Shown here: piece by piece, positions 52,260 through 61,258 of the stretch
Layout: each line of letters opens with the position of its first letter
Position numbering within the stretch: position 1 is the first letter of the stretch
NCBI GenBank assembly: GCA_050302475.1
Contig: JBNLBF010000017.1
Coordinates: forward strand, 1-64,000
Source of the DNA: NORP23 sp050302475
Lineage (GTDB): Bacteria > Pseudomonadota > Alphaproteobacteria > Rhodobacterales > Rhodobacteraceae
DNA: 64,000 nucleotides
Direction of reading: 5' to 3'
The notes under the pieces: generated by a model
Told to the model about the DNA's origin: nothing
What the model saw: the letters and a program-made list of their open reading frames with translations, nothing else
Databases searched by the model: none
Program-made: the position numbers and the translations under genes

Positions 52260-52273
52260 ACTGACCAGTCAGT
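52260..52273. promoter_or_regulatory. Palindromic operator of the exporter operon
   Basis: ACTGAC-CA-GTCAGT, 6-bp arms with a 2-bp centre, flanked on both sides by TTA-like sequence, in the promoter region of the TetR gene. ACTGACCxGTCAGT-type dyads are typical TetR-family operators next to exporter genes. Confidence 0.7.
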
Positions 52274-52297
52274 TAGTTGTAAAGCGTATTGAAATTC

Positions 52298-55200
52298 CTA
52301 GTGAAAATCACGGCTTGGGAACAAAACCTTCGCCTGTTCACGCGGATGATGGGCGCGGCGTTCACGCGGGCGGGGCGCGTCATCTGTATCCGGATTGGTT
52401 TGACCCAGCCGGTCGGCATCCGGATGGCCCAGCAGCGATAGCCGCGCCGACACATCCTCGACATGCTGGGCGATCAGATGCACCACAATCCCCTCGCGCT
52501 GCAGATAGCCGGTGATCTTCAAAAGCCGCCCCGCAATCACCGCCCGGCGAAATTTTTCGTAAACCTTTGGCCAGACGACAACGTTGCAGACGCCGGTTTC
52601 ATCCTCCAGCGTGATGAAGATCACCCCACTGGCGGTGCCGGGGCGCTGGCGGGTAATGACCAGACCACAAACCGTGGTGGTGCGATTCAGCGGGGCGTCC
52701 AGCAACCCCTCATGTGCCAGCAGGTCGGGCATGGCGGGGCGGATCAGTTCCATCGGGTGAGTGCGGAGCGACAGGCGGGTGGAGACATAATCTTCGACCA
52801 CCTCCTCCCCCAGATGCATGTTTGGCAACGTGACCTCTGGCTCGCGAATGCCTTCGCCGTCAATCGGGTCGTTGAACAGGGGCAAGGGCTGTTGCCCCCG
52901 GATCGCCTTCACCTGCCATAGCGCGTCGCGGCGGTTCAGGCCCATGCCGGCAAACGCGTCAGCCTCGGCCAGTTTTTCCAGCACTTTGGGTGCAATCCCG
53001 GCGCGTTGCCACAGGCTGATCGGGTCAGGATAGCCATTGCCCCGCGCCGCGACGATCCAGTTGGCGTCCTCCTCCTTAAACCCTTTGATCTGGCGAAAGC
53101 CAAGGCGCAGGGCAAAACTGCCATCGGCGCGTTTCTCCAGACTGTTATCCCAGCCACTGTGATTGGTGCAGATCGGACGGACCTCCACATCATGTTCGCG
53201 GGCATCGCGCACAATCTGCGCGGGCGCATAAAACCCCATTGGTTGCGAATTCAGCAAACCACAGGCAAACACCGCCGGATGGTGGCATTTCAGCCAGGCG
53301 GACACATAGGCGAGCATGGCAAACGCCGCCGCGTGGCTTTCCGGAAACCCATATTCCGCAAACCCTTCGACCTGCGAAAAACAGCGTTCGGCAAAATCCG
53401 ATTCATACCCACGATCCAGCATACCGTTGATGAACTGATCCCGAAATTTGCTTATCGTCCCCATCCGCCGGAAAGTCGCGATCGAGCGCCGCAACCGGTC
53501 CGCATCTTCGGGCGAGAAACCCGCCGCCACGATGGCAATTTGCATGGCTTGTTCCTGAAACAGCGGCACGCCATTGGTTTTGCCCAACACCTCGCGCAGC
53601 TCTTCCGACGGAAAGTGGATTTCCTCCAGCCCCTGACGGCGTTTGATGAACGGGTGCACCATGCCGCCCTGAATCGGGCCGGGCCGGACAATCGCGACCT
53701 CGATCACCAGATCGTAAAACGTGCGTGGCAGCATCCGGGGCAGGAAATTCAGCTGCGCCCGGCTTTCCACCTGAAACACACCCACCGCATCAGCGCGACA
53801 CAGCATGTCATAGGTTTCCGTATCCTCCTGCTTGATGGTGGCGAGGGTCAGTGTCTTCCCCTCATGCTGTTCGATCAGGCCGAAACATTTGCGGATGCAG
53901 GTCAGCATCCCCAGCCCCAAAATGTCCACCTTCAGAATGCCCAGCGTGTCGATATCGTCCTTGTCCCACTCGATGACGGTCCGATCCTCCATCGCGGCAT
54001 TTTCGATGGGACACATCTCGTCAAGACGACCCTTGGTGATGATAAACCCGCCGACATGCTGCGACAGATGGCGCGGGAAACCGATGATTTCCTGTATCAG
54101 GCGGATGGTCTGGAACAGGCGCTTGTCATCGGGGTTGAGGCCGATTTCGCGGACCCGTTCCGCATCCACCCCCTTGGAGGACCAGCCCCAGATTTGCCCT
54201 GACAGCGCGGCGGTGATGTCCTGACTTAACCCCATGACCTTCCCAACCTCGCGAATGGCGGAGCGGGATCGGAAATGTATCACGGTCGCACACAACCCAG
54301 CGCGGTGGCGGCCGTATTTTTCGTAAATATGCTGGATCACCTCCTCGCGCCGTTCATGTTCGAAATCGACGTCGATATCAGGCGGTTCCCCGCGTTGTTC
54401 AGACACGAACCGCTCGAACACCATGGAAATCTGATCGGGGCTGACATCAGTGATCCCTAACAGGTAACAGAGGATCGAGTTGGCCGCCGATCCCCGCCCC
54501 TGACACAGGATTCCCTGCCCCCGGGCAAACTGCACAATGTCATGGACCGTCAGGAAATAGGCCGGGAAATTCAGCTTTTCGACCAGTCGCAGTTCCTTCG
54601 CCATCATCGCGTGAATGCGGTCACTTGCACCGTTTGGATAGCGGCGCTGCAACCCTTCCTCCGCCAGACGGGCGAGGCGGGTTTGCGGATCCTCCGCCCC
54701 GGCGATTTCGTCGGGATATTCGTAGGACAGTTCCGACAGGTCAAACGTGCAGCGATTGGCGATGTCCAGCGAGCGGCGGATGGCGCCCGGATGTTTGTGA
54801 AACAGCCGCGCCATGTCAGGCGCGGATTTCAGGCGGCGTTCAGCATTGGGCAGAGCCCGGGCACCGATATCGTCGATACGGATTCCCTCGCGGATGCAGG
54901 TCAGAACATCGGCCAGCTGGCGACGGCTGCCATGATGCATCAGCACATCGCCCACCGCGACCATGGGCACGGCGGCTTTCAGCGCCTGCATGGCGATCAC
55001 GTCGATCCGTTTGCGATCCCGCCCGTCATAACGTGGCACTGCGCCCAGAAAGACGTTACCGGGGAAGCGGCGCGCCAGCACCTGCACCTCTGGTAGCGGT
55101 CCGTTCGCGCCGCGCGGCAACGGGTCTGCCTGTGGCAGCGCGATCAGGATCATACCGGCGCACCCCTCCGCCAGGTCCTTCTGATAAAGCTGGCATTCCC

Positions 55201-55618
55201 CCTTTTCGACACGCCGTTTGCCCAACGTCAGCAACCGTGACAGGCGCTGATAGGCCGCCCGGTCCGTGGGCAGTGCGACCCAGTCGATATCGCTGTCCGC
55301 CAGCACCAGCCGCACCCCTACGATCAGCCGGGGCAACTGCACCGCATCGGGACGGGTCAGCCGGGCATCGCCATCCTGTTTCTGGCGGCTGGACGGGTCA
55401 GTCAACACGCGCGAGCGCACGGTCACGGCCTCCGCCGCCTCGCGTTTCAACTCTCTGAGCGCCGCAAAGGCCCGCACCACCCCGGCGAGCGTGTTGCGAT
55501 CCGTGATTGCCACCGCCGACAGGCCCAGCTCGGCCGCACGGGTCACCAGTTCTTCGGGATGGGACGCTCCGGTCAGGAAGGTGAAGTTCGAGGTCACACA
55601 CAATTCCGCATAACTCAT
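52298..55618 (-). CDS. dnaE2: Error-prone DNA polymerase DnaE2 (ImuC)
   Basis: A 1106-residue family C polymerase catalysing damage-induced translesion synthesis. The N-terminal PHP domain has SNFTFLTGASHPEELV and AITDRNTLAGVVRAF. The catalytic palm carries QGRGSAANSILCYLLGIT and PDIDVDFEHERREEVIQHIY, followed by FPRHLSQHVGGFIITKGRL. C-terminal OB-fold: ITRQRPGTASGVIFITLEDE. The ATG at 55618 overlaps the imuB TGA (ATGA); upstream start codons in the same frame lie inside imuB. Confidence 0.95.
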   Translation of the reverse strand: MSYAELCVTSNFTFLTGASHPEELVTRAAELGLSAVAITDRNTLAGVVRAFAALRELKREAAEAVTVRSRVLTDPSSRQKQDGDARLTRPDAVQLPRLIVGVRLVLADSDIDWVALPTDRAAYQRLSRLLTLGKRRVEKGECQLYQKDLAEGCAGMILIALPQADPLPRGANGPLPEVQVLARRFPGNVFLGAVPRYDGRDRKRIDVIAMQALKAAVPMVAVGDVLMHHGSRRQLADVLTCIREGIRIDDIGARALPNAERRLKSAPDMARLFHKHPGAIRRSLDIANRCTFDLSELSYEYPDEIAGAEDPQTRLARLAEEGLQRRYPNGASDRIHAMMAKELRLVEKLNFPAYFLTVHDIVQFARGQGILCQGRGSAANSILCYLLGITDVSPDQISMVFERFVSEQRGEPPDIDVDFEHERREEVIQHIYEKYGRHRAGLCATVIHFRSRSAIREVGKVMGLSQDITAALSGQIWGWSSKGVDAERVREIGLNPDDKRLFQTIRLIQEIIGFPRHLSQHVGGFIITKGRLDEMCPIENAAMEDRTVIEWDKDDIDTLGILKVDILGLGMLTCIRKCFGLIEQHEGKTLTLATIKQEDTETYDMLCRADAVGVFQVESRAQLNFLPRMLPRTFYDLVIEVAIVRPGPIQGGMVHPFIKRRQGLEEIHFPSEELREVLGKTNGVPLFQEQAMQIAIVAAGFSPEDADRLRRSIATFRRMGTISKFRDQFINGMLDRGYESDFAERCFSQVEGFAEYGFPESHAAAFAMLAYVSAWLKCHHPAVFACGLLNSQPMGFYAPAQIVRDAREHDVEVRPICTNHSGWDNSLEKRADGSFALRLGFRQIKGFKEEDANWIVAARGNGYPDPISLWQRAGIAPKVLEKLAEADAFAGMGLNRRDALWQVKAIRGQQPLPLFNDPIDGEGIREPEVTLPNMHLGEEVVEDYVSTRLSLRTHPMELIRPAMPDLLAHEGLLDAPLNRTTTVCGLVITRQRPGTASGVIFITLEDETGVCNVVVWPKVYEKFRRAVIAGRLLKITGYLQREGIVVHLIAQHVEDVSARLSLLGHPDADRLGQTNPDTDDAPRPRERRAHHPREQAKVLFPSRDFH

Positions 55619-57081
55619 GCGAACTCCCCCTCCACACACCAGCCGGGATTTTGCGGGGTGAAAAACAGCCAGAGCCGCCGCCCCTCGCGCGTTTGGACCC
55701 GCCAGTAATCGCGCACGCCGCTGCGCCAGTCGGGGTTGTCCAGCCACCATTCCGGCGCGATCCGTTCGGGCCCCGTTGCCTCGGCCACGCGAAACGACAT
55801 GCGCCGCCAGGTAAAAAAGCGCGGTGGGCGGGGCATGTGCCCGGCGATGGGTTCGGGCGGGAAAATCGTTAACGGACGCGGCGCGGGCGAGGCCCAGCCG
55901 CTGGCGACGGGGTCGGAATAGGCGGCATAGGCCACGGTGAAACTTTTGTCGGGGATGTTGCTGTCGGCGGGCAGATAGCGCGTGATCGCCTCCAGCCCTA
56001 CCCGGTTGCCAAGGCGGGTGATCAGATCGGCGATCTTGTCATCCTCGCGCGCGCTGTGATGGGTGACCTGATGGAACGGGAGGGGTTCGACTTCAGTCGC
56101 TTCCAGCCGGATCTGGTCGATACCAAAGCCGGCCTCCAACCCCTCCACGCCGCGTTCGAACAGGCGCAGCATACGCGCCGGGTCCCGCATGGGACGGGCG
56201 AGGCGCACCTCCACCTGACTTGCACCCTGATCGACGCGTCGCGCCGTGAAACACAGTCGACGCGCGCCCGTCTGGCGATCCGCCAGCGTCGCGCACAGCC
56301 GCTCCAGCAACCGACCCAACCCCGCCATCACATCGCCGGTCAGGCCAATCGGCTCTGGCAGGGTCATGCGGGCGGCGTAATGGGGAGGGTCTTCGGCAGG
56401 GGAGACCGGTTCCGGTTGATTGCCAAGCGCCTGATCCAGACGCAGCAGAACCTCCGGCCCGAAACGGCGCGTCAGCGTTGCCCGCGGCAACGCCACCAGA
56501 TCATTGATCGTACGAATACCAAGGCGCTGCAATTGAATCGCCAGCTGATCCCCCAATCGCAACGCCGCGACCGGCAGCGAGCCGATATGAGGAAGCGTTT
56601 CGCCCGCCGGGGCCAGCCCGCCCCCATGATGGGCCAGCGCCCAAGCGGCCCCTCGCGTATCTGCCACCCCCGCCTTGTGCGACAGCCCGGCGCGGGCCAA
56701 CCGAGCGCCCAGATCATCCAGCAGCGCCGCCTCGCCGCCGAACAGATGCGTGGACCCGGTCACATCCAGCAACAGCCCATCCCCATCGAGGCCAACCCAT
56801 GGACAATATCGCCCGCTCCAGCGCGCCAGCAGTCGCAGGAATTTCTCGTCCGCGTAAGGGTTGGCGTGATCTGTCAGCAGGTCAGGACACAAAGCACGGG
56901 CATCCGAAAAGCTCATCCCCCGGCTTAATCCCTGGGCTTCAGCCGCCGGGTTCAGGCAATAAATCCGCTGGGCATTCGCCGACAGATGGGTCAGCGCAAA
57001 GGGACCGTCAACCGGGCGCTGGCGCAGAATCCGCTCGCTCGGCAGTCTTGGAAACCACAATGACACGACGCGTCTGTTCAT
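55615..57081 (-). CDS. imuB: ImuB, inactive Y-family polymerase-like protein
   Basis: A 488-residue Y-family homologue acting as the hub that links DnaE2 to the beta clamp. It begins RRVVSLWFPRLPSERILRQR and has LDGDGLLLDVTGSTHLFGGE and IRTINDLVALPRATLTRRFG (helix-hairpin-helix region). In ImuB the catalytic acidic residues are lost, consistent with DVTGSTH here. The C-terminus ends in YWRVQTREGRRLWLFFTPQN. It overlaps imuA by 74 bp and dnaE2 by 4 bp. Confidence 0.92.
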   Translation of the reverse strand: MNRRVVSLWFPRLPSERILRQRPVDGPFALTHLSANAQRIYCLNPAAEAQGLSRGMSFSDARALCPDLLTDHANPYADEKFLRLLARWSGRYCPWVGLDGDGLLLDVTGSTHLFGGEAALLDDLGARLARAGLSHKAGVADTRGAAWALAHHGGGLAPAGETLPHIGSLPVAALRLGDQLAIQLQRLGIRTINDLVALPRATLTRRFGPEVLLRLDQALGNQPEPVSPAEDPPHYAARMTLPEPIGLTGDVMAGLGRLLERLCATLADRQTGARRLCFTARRVDQGASQVEVRLARPMRDPARMLRLFERGVEGLEAGFGIDQIRLEATEVEPLPFHQVTHHSAREDDKIADLITRLGNRVGLEAITRYLPADSNIPDKSFTVAYAAYSDPVASGWASPAPRPLTIFPPEPIAGHMPRPPRFFTWRRMSFRVAEATGPERIAPEWWLDNPDWRSGVRDYWRVQTREGRRLWLFFTPQNPGWCVEGEFA

Positions 57082-57586
57082 CCCAGCGAATGATCCAATC
57101 CCCTAATGTTCCCGTTTTGTTCTTAATAAGCTGCCAATGCTGCCGAGTCGAGTCCACCCCGTCAAAATGTGATGAACAACGCCAGCGGGTTTCGGCCGCG
57201 TTAGACCCCGCGCCTTCGGGGATCAGGAACAGGCCACGGCTGCGCCCGACCTCGGCAGCCAGTTGCAACCGCCGCCCCGCCGTCAGGTCCAGCCGATCCG
57301 TCAGTTGCGCTACAACCAGCGGCGTCGCGCCGGATCGCAGGGCCTCCTCGGCCATCCACAGCACATCGGTCTGGGTTTTGCCCTTGCCAAACAGGAACCG
57401 TGCCGGGTCCGCATATTCCGCCAATGCCGAAGGATGCAACCGTCCCCGTTCATGCCCCTGTTTCAGCCACAGAACCGGGCCATCCAACACACCCGCCAGC
57501 ATCACGGCGAAGCTGGTGGCGGCGGGGCCACAAACTTCGTGCGCACGGGATTTGCGCGGCGGAAAAGGCAGGTCAAGTTTAGGCAT
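57008..57586 (-). CDS. imuA: ImuA, RecA-like mutagenesis accessory protein
   Basis: A 192-residue SulA/RecA-related protein, first gene of the SOS cassette. Recognisable blocks: FAVMLAGVLDGPVLWLKQG, HPSALAEYADPARFLFGKGK, LWMAEEALRSGATPLVVAQL and LTAGRRLQLAAEVGRSRGLF. It modulates RecA and is required for ImuB/DnaE2 mutagenesis in Caulobacter and pseudomonads. A LexA box lies 12 bp upstream of its ATG. Confidence 0.88.
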   Translation of the reverse strand: MPKLDLPFPPRKSRAHEVCGPAATSFAVMLAGVLDGPVLWLKQGHERGRLHPSALAEYADPARFLFGKGKTQTDVLWMAEEALRSGATPLVVAQLTDRLDLTAGRRLQLAAEVGRSRGLFLIPEGAGSNAAETRWRCSSHFDGVDSTRQHWQLIKNKTGTLGDWIIRWDEQTRRVIVVSKTAERADSAPAPG

Positions 57587-57597
57587 TGGGCGACTCT

Positions 57598-57612
57598 GTT
57601 CACATAATGTTC
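57598..57612. promoter_or_regulatory. LexA (SOS) box
   Basis: GTTC-ACATAAT-GTTC, exactly the GTTC-N7-GTTC direct-repeat LexA target of alphaproteobacteria, placed 12-26 bp before the imuA start codon, so it would block the promoter of the imuA-imuB-dnaE2 operon. Confidence 0.88.
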
Positions 57613-57634
57613 CAGATTACCCTAACATCCAGGC

Positions 57635-57667
57635 AAAAGAAAACCCCGCCGATTTTCACCGGCGGGG
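57635..57667 (-). terminator. Rho-independent terminator of the PBP-OmpA gene
   Basis: CCCCGCCG (57644-57651) pairs with CGGCGGGG (57660-57667) across an 8-base loop. On the minus strand TTTTCTTTT follows. It lies 22 bp beyond the stop at 57690. Confidence 0.88.
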
Positions 57668-57689
57668 TCGAAAAGGTTTGGATCAGGTC

Positions 57690-59291
57690 TTAGCCGCGGA
57701 TCCAGATTTCCACGCGGCGGTTCACCGCCTGACCGGCCAAAGTCTCGTTACAGCCAGCCGGGGACAGCGGACCGAAGCCCAGCGAGGTGAAGTCGATATG
57801 CTCGACCCGCTCGCCACCTGTGTCGCGGATGATGTTCATCACCTCGTTGGCGCGGTTCTCCGACAGGGTCTGGTTAGCGCCGAACGGGCCAACATTGTCG
57901 GTGAAACCTACGACAGCAATCTGCGTGTCAGAGGGCAAGGATTCCAGGTAATCCAACAGGCGCTCAAGGTCGCGCAGCGCCTTACCATCCATCCGGTTGG
58001 ACCCGGAGGCAAAGCGGAAGGTCGTGGACAGACGATCCCAGTCCAACAGCTCCACCAGCAGCTGACGCATCAGCGACAGTTCATACGGGTCTTCGGTGGT
58101 ACGGATCAGACCACGCATACGACCGGAGGCTGTATCCTGAATGGTACGCTCGACACCCAGATCGATGAAGCCGGACTTGGAAACCAGGCTGTCCGCTTCT
58201 TTGGATACGAAATACTCCAGAAGCGTTGCCGCGGTTTCCGACAGATTGTCCGAGCGGTTATAGACATACAGACGACGCTGGAAGGGATATTCCTCCGTCT
58301 TGGCCGAGAAGGCGTCAGGGCGCGAACGGATACCGCATTCGGACACCACGTTCAGGCTCTTCGCACCACGCTGGAACGCGTAACCGGCATACCCGATCGC
58401 ACTTTCATCTTCGACAACAGAACGCGACATGCTGATGTTGTCACTCACGATCTGAGCATCAGCGCGCAGAACATAGTCACGCTGATCCAGCGTTCTGGCT
58501 TCGAACGTGATGCGCGTACCAGAATCCGCCTCGGGCGAATAGACCGTAATCGGCATGTCTGGTCCGCCAACCTCGCTCCAGTTCCGGATGTTGCCGGCAT
58601 ATATATCAGAAATCTGATCAATGCTCAGCGTATCAACCGGGTTGGACGGATGCACAATTATCAACAGTGAGTCGACGGCAATCACGCGTTCCTGTTCGAC
58701 GCTGATCATATTGCCAGCGCCATTGTCACGCAGCGCGCGAGCCTCTGACGGTTGAATACGACGCGAGGCCATGCCGATCTCGGCGGTCTGCTCCATAAGT
58801 GCTGCAAAAGCGTCGGAGCTGCCGGTCGAGCTGATCAGAATGGAAGATAAAACATCACCATACCCCTGATCACCCACAATCGAGACAGTTTTCTGGGTCG
58901 GGTCATTACCGGTCTGGATATCAGCTTCGGCGTTCAGGCCATCGGAATACCCGGTCAGCAGAAGCGGCATCAATTCGTCGCCGATCGTATTAGACCCCGC
59001 GATTGTCAGGTCAGACTGGTCGAGAACGATCACCGGACAGGCGGCACCTTCACAGCTCACACGCGACGCGCTCATCCGCATCTCGCCGAGCAGGGTCCGA
59101 ATGGTGTAGACGCCATCTTCGAACGAAACGAGGTCACCCTCGATATCTACCGAACCGTCGTTAGCTTTCAGAACAACCGCCTGCGCATTGGCAGAAATTG
59201 CCGAAATCGACAATATCGCTGCAGCAGTTACTCCCTGCTTGAAAAGGCTTATTACTTTGGACATGTCGATACCGATTCCCTTGATACTCAT
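57690..59291 (-). CDS. PstS-like binding protein fused to OmpA peptidoglycan-binding domain
   Basis: A 533-residue exported protein with three parts. After a signal peptide ending ISANAQA comes a small beta domain (residues 40-90, KANDGSVDIEGDLVSF, VSCEGAACPV with two cysteines). From about 95 to 350 is a PstS-like phosphate-type binding domain (IAGSNTIGDELMPLLLTGYS, VDSLLIIVHPSNPVDTLS, YSPEADSGTRITFEARTL). From about 420 an OmpA domain follows (FRFASGSNRMDGKALRDLER, VVGFTDNVGPFGANQTLSENRA, QAVNRRVEIWI). It may tether a ligand-binding module to the cell wall. GGGAG precedes the ATG at 59291. No pst genes adjoin it. Confidence 0.88.
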   Translation of the reverse strand: MSIKGIGIDMSKVISLFKQGVTAAAILSISAISANAQAVVLKANDGSVDIEGDLVSFEDGVYTIRTLLGEMRMSASRVSCEGAACPVIVLDQSDLTIAGSNTIGDELMPLLLTGYSDGLNAEADIQTGNDPTQKTVSIVGDQGYGDVLSSILISSTGSSDAFAALMEQTAEIGMASRRIQPSEARALRDNGAGNMISVEQERVIAVDSLLIIVHPSNPVDTLSIDQISDIYAGNIRNWSEVGGPDMPITVYSPEADSGTRITFEARTLDQRDYVLRADAQIVSDNISMSRSVVEDESAIGYAGYAFQRGAKSLNVVSECGIRSRPDAFSAKTEEYPFQRRLYVYNRSDNLSETAATLLEYFVSKEADSLVSKSGFIDLGVERTIQDTASGRMRGLIRTTEDPYELSLMRQLLVELLDWDRLSTTFRFASGSNRMDGKALRDLERLLDYLESLPSDTQIAVVGFTDNVGPFGANQTLSENRANEVMNIIRDTGGERVEHIDFTSLGFGPLSPAGCNETLAGQAVNRRVEIWIRG

Positions 59292-59353
59292 TGTTTCATC
59301 TCCCGTCTCTATCCGTTGACCTCGGGGGGTGCCCGATAAATTTCATTCCGATT

Positions 59354-60250
59354 TCAGTGGTTTACATATAACTGCACAGCTTTGTTCATTTCCACAAGAA
59401 GATGGTTTGATTCCTCTTCAATGAACACGATCTCCTCCGGCGTCGGAAACTCCTCAGCCATAACCTTAGCATAGATTTCCTTCATGGGGGCCCAAACTTC
59501 GGCAACCACGGCGAGCTGGGCGGCAATCTCATCGTTTGGCGGAGGAACAATACCCGCTGCCGGCATTCCGTCAGTAATCGCGGCTAGCGAGGCTTCGAAA
59601 AGTCCGACCGTGGATTTTAGCGCCTCACGCTCTTCCACAACTCGGTGACCTGCGGCGACGTAACAGAACTCCTTAGCCATCTTTTGAGTCAGCATCCGCT
59701 GACGGCCGGCAATATCCACCGCGACGGCTTCAGCCATCAGGGTTTCATTCGGATTCGCATGTTCTTGCGCAATAGCCTGAGAAGCCGCCGTCGTCAGTTC
59801 CAGAAGGACGAGGTTTTCGGCAAGAATAAATTCCTCGTTCTCATCGGAGATCTCGTCTGTCGCGATGACCTCTTCCATCACCGGACGCATTTCTTCCCAT
59901 TCCGCCCGCACAGCTTCAAGAGCCTCGATTGCGCGACGTGCATCTTCCGGGGGAATATCATGTACACCACCGCCATTGATCAGCTCTTCAAGCGACTCAT
60001 CAAACAGCTGGAAGCTGTTCACCAATTCCTCATGATGGACTTCGACATTGATACCCAGTTCGATAAAGCAGATCGATTTTGCGATCCGCTGGGTCAGCAT
60101 CCGCTGCCGCGCCGCCAGATCGATACGATACTTGTTGGTATCAAATCCTTGTTCTTCTTGAGCAGTCAGAAAGGTCGGCTCAGACACCGCAATCGATGCG
60201 CCGACAAACACAAACATAAAAGTGTTTTTCCAACTCGCAAGCAGAGCCAT
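59354..60250 (-). CDS. Exported protein with two PilJ/NarX-type helical domains
   Basis: A 298-residue secreted protein. After a signal-like N-terminus (FMFVFVGASIAVSEPTFLTA) it has two copies of the PilJ-type sensory domain. Copy 1 (residues 40-160) opens with AARQRMLTQRIAKSICFIEL and copy 2 (from about 185) with AGRQRMLTQKMAKEFCYVAA. Each R-Q-R-M-L-T-Q-x-x-A-K-x-x-C block is the diagnostic helix of the PilJ/NarX/NarQ sensor family. Here there is no kinase or methyl-accepting module, so it probably works as a free periplasmic sensor or binding protein. It lies 63 bp upstream of the PBP-OmpA gene, same direction. Confidence 0.8.
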   Translation of the reverse strand: MALLASWKNTFMFVFVGASIAVSEPTFLTAQEEQGFDTNKYRIDLAARQRMLTQRIAKSICFIELGINVEVHHEELVNSFQLFDESLEELINGGGVHDIPPEDARRAIEALEAVRAEWEEMRPVMEEVIATDEISDENEEFILAENLVLLELTTAASQAIAQEHANPNETLMAEAVAVDIAGRQRMLTQKMAKEFCYVAAGHRVVEEREALKSTVGLFEASLAAITDGMPAAGIVPPPNDEIAAQLAVVAEVWAPMKEIYAKVMAEEFPTPEEIVFIEEESNHLLVEMNKAVQLYVNH

Positions 60251-60628
60251 GCCGAATCCTTCCTCCCGATTTTTGTACGTAAATCAGTCGTTAATGGTCA
60301 GACCTTCGAAAAAGAAAATGGTCAAATCAAGGCAAATGCGTGTCGCCTCAATGCAGGTTCCGTACACAAAATTGCACCTCCAGCATCCGATGCGTCCGTC
60401 CATGCCGGAAAATCCATACGATTTTTATCTTTGTTTACAATGCATTAACCTAAGTTCACGGCAGAAATGCTGGTGCCGTCTGAACCGGATATTTATGAAT
60501 GTCACACCGCGGGACTTTTTTAACAGATGGTTAAAGAAGCCCACGCGAGCCCTCCGCGACCTTCTGTCCAACCAGTGATTCAGCGAATCACAACTCCCTA
60601 TAGATTCCGGTATGTTACCGGAATTTCT
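60251..60628. other. About 380-bp intergenic region
   Basis: Lies between the divergently read upstream side of the PilJ-domain gene and the end of the Lrp gene. It should hold the PilJ gene promoter. No RNA gene, repeat or convincing small protein was seen. Confidence 0.45.
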
Positions 60629-61096
60629 TCATACACTGATTGGTAGAGCGGTGGTGTATTTGATCTCTTCCATCGACAAGAGCGCTGTGACGTTGAATAT
60701 CTTAACCTCGGCGATCAGCGATTGGTAGAATTCATCGTAAGCCCGGGCATTCGCCACGCGGACTTTGAGAATATAGTCGATATCGCCCGCCAGCCTATGG
60801 GCCTCCATCACCTCGGGGCGGCTGCGCAGGGTTGCGAGGAATTTGGCCTGCCAGTGAGCCTCGTGCTCCGCGGTTCGTATCAGCACAAAGAAACACGCTT
60901 CCAGCCCCAGTGCATCGGGATCCAGGACGGCAACCTCGTGACGGATCACGCCAGCCTCCCGCAGTTTGCGGATACGGTTCCAGACCGGCGTCTTGGAGGA
61001 TCCTACCCGTTTCGCGATTTCCTCCAGCGGCAGGGACGTGTCCTGCTGCAACTCCGCAAGGATTTTCCGGTCAATCTGGTCCATCTGGCCTTTCAT
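60629..61096 (-). CDS. Lrp/AsnC-family transcriptional regulator
   Basis: A 155-residue feast/famine regulator. HTH: DRKILAELQQDTSLPLEEIA, KRVGSSKTPVWNRIRKLREA; C-terminal ligand domain: GDIDYILKVRVANARAYDEF, LIAEVKIFNVTALLSMEEIK. It is divergent from the sulfite reduction operon with a 162-bp gap, so a role in regulating sulfur/cysteine metabolism is likely. A second ATG four codons in (61084) is an alternative start. Confidence 0.9.
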   Translation of the reverse strand: MKGQMDQIDRKILAELQQDTSLPLEEIAKRVGSSKTPVWNRIRKLREAGVIRHEVAVLDPDALGLEACFFVLIRTAEHEAHWQAKFLATLRSRPEVMEAHRLAGDIDYILKVRVANARAYDEFYQSLIAEVKIFNVTALLSMEEIKYTTALPISV

Positions 61097-61258
61097 TTCG
61101 CGCTTCCCCTAATTTTCGTGACGATTTTCCGTCGAAGGCGTCTGTGTAGAACGTATTCCTTAAAATATCGAATGTGAAGCCTATTTATCGGGAAATTATT
61201 CCATTTCTGCCAATTTGCGTTACATTATCCCTCAGCAAAACACAAAGGGGACGATTCC

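Noticed and set aside
53006..54202. 398-codon open frame on the plus strand
   Set aside because: Fully antisense to the dnaE2 catalytic region; composition is His/Gln/Arg-rich as expected of a reverse-strand shadow in GC-rich DNA.
56799..58670. 623-codon open frame on the plus strand
   Set aside because: Antisense to imuB, imuA and the PBP-OmpA gene, crosses a LexA box and a terminator, and has no recognisable domain.
60495..60578. 27-codon frame beginning MNVTPRDFFNRWLKKP
   Set aside because: No good ribosome binding site and no known family; too short to support.
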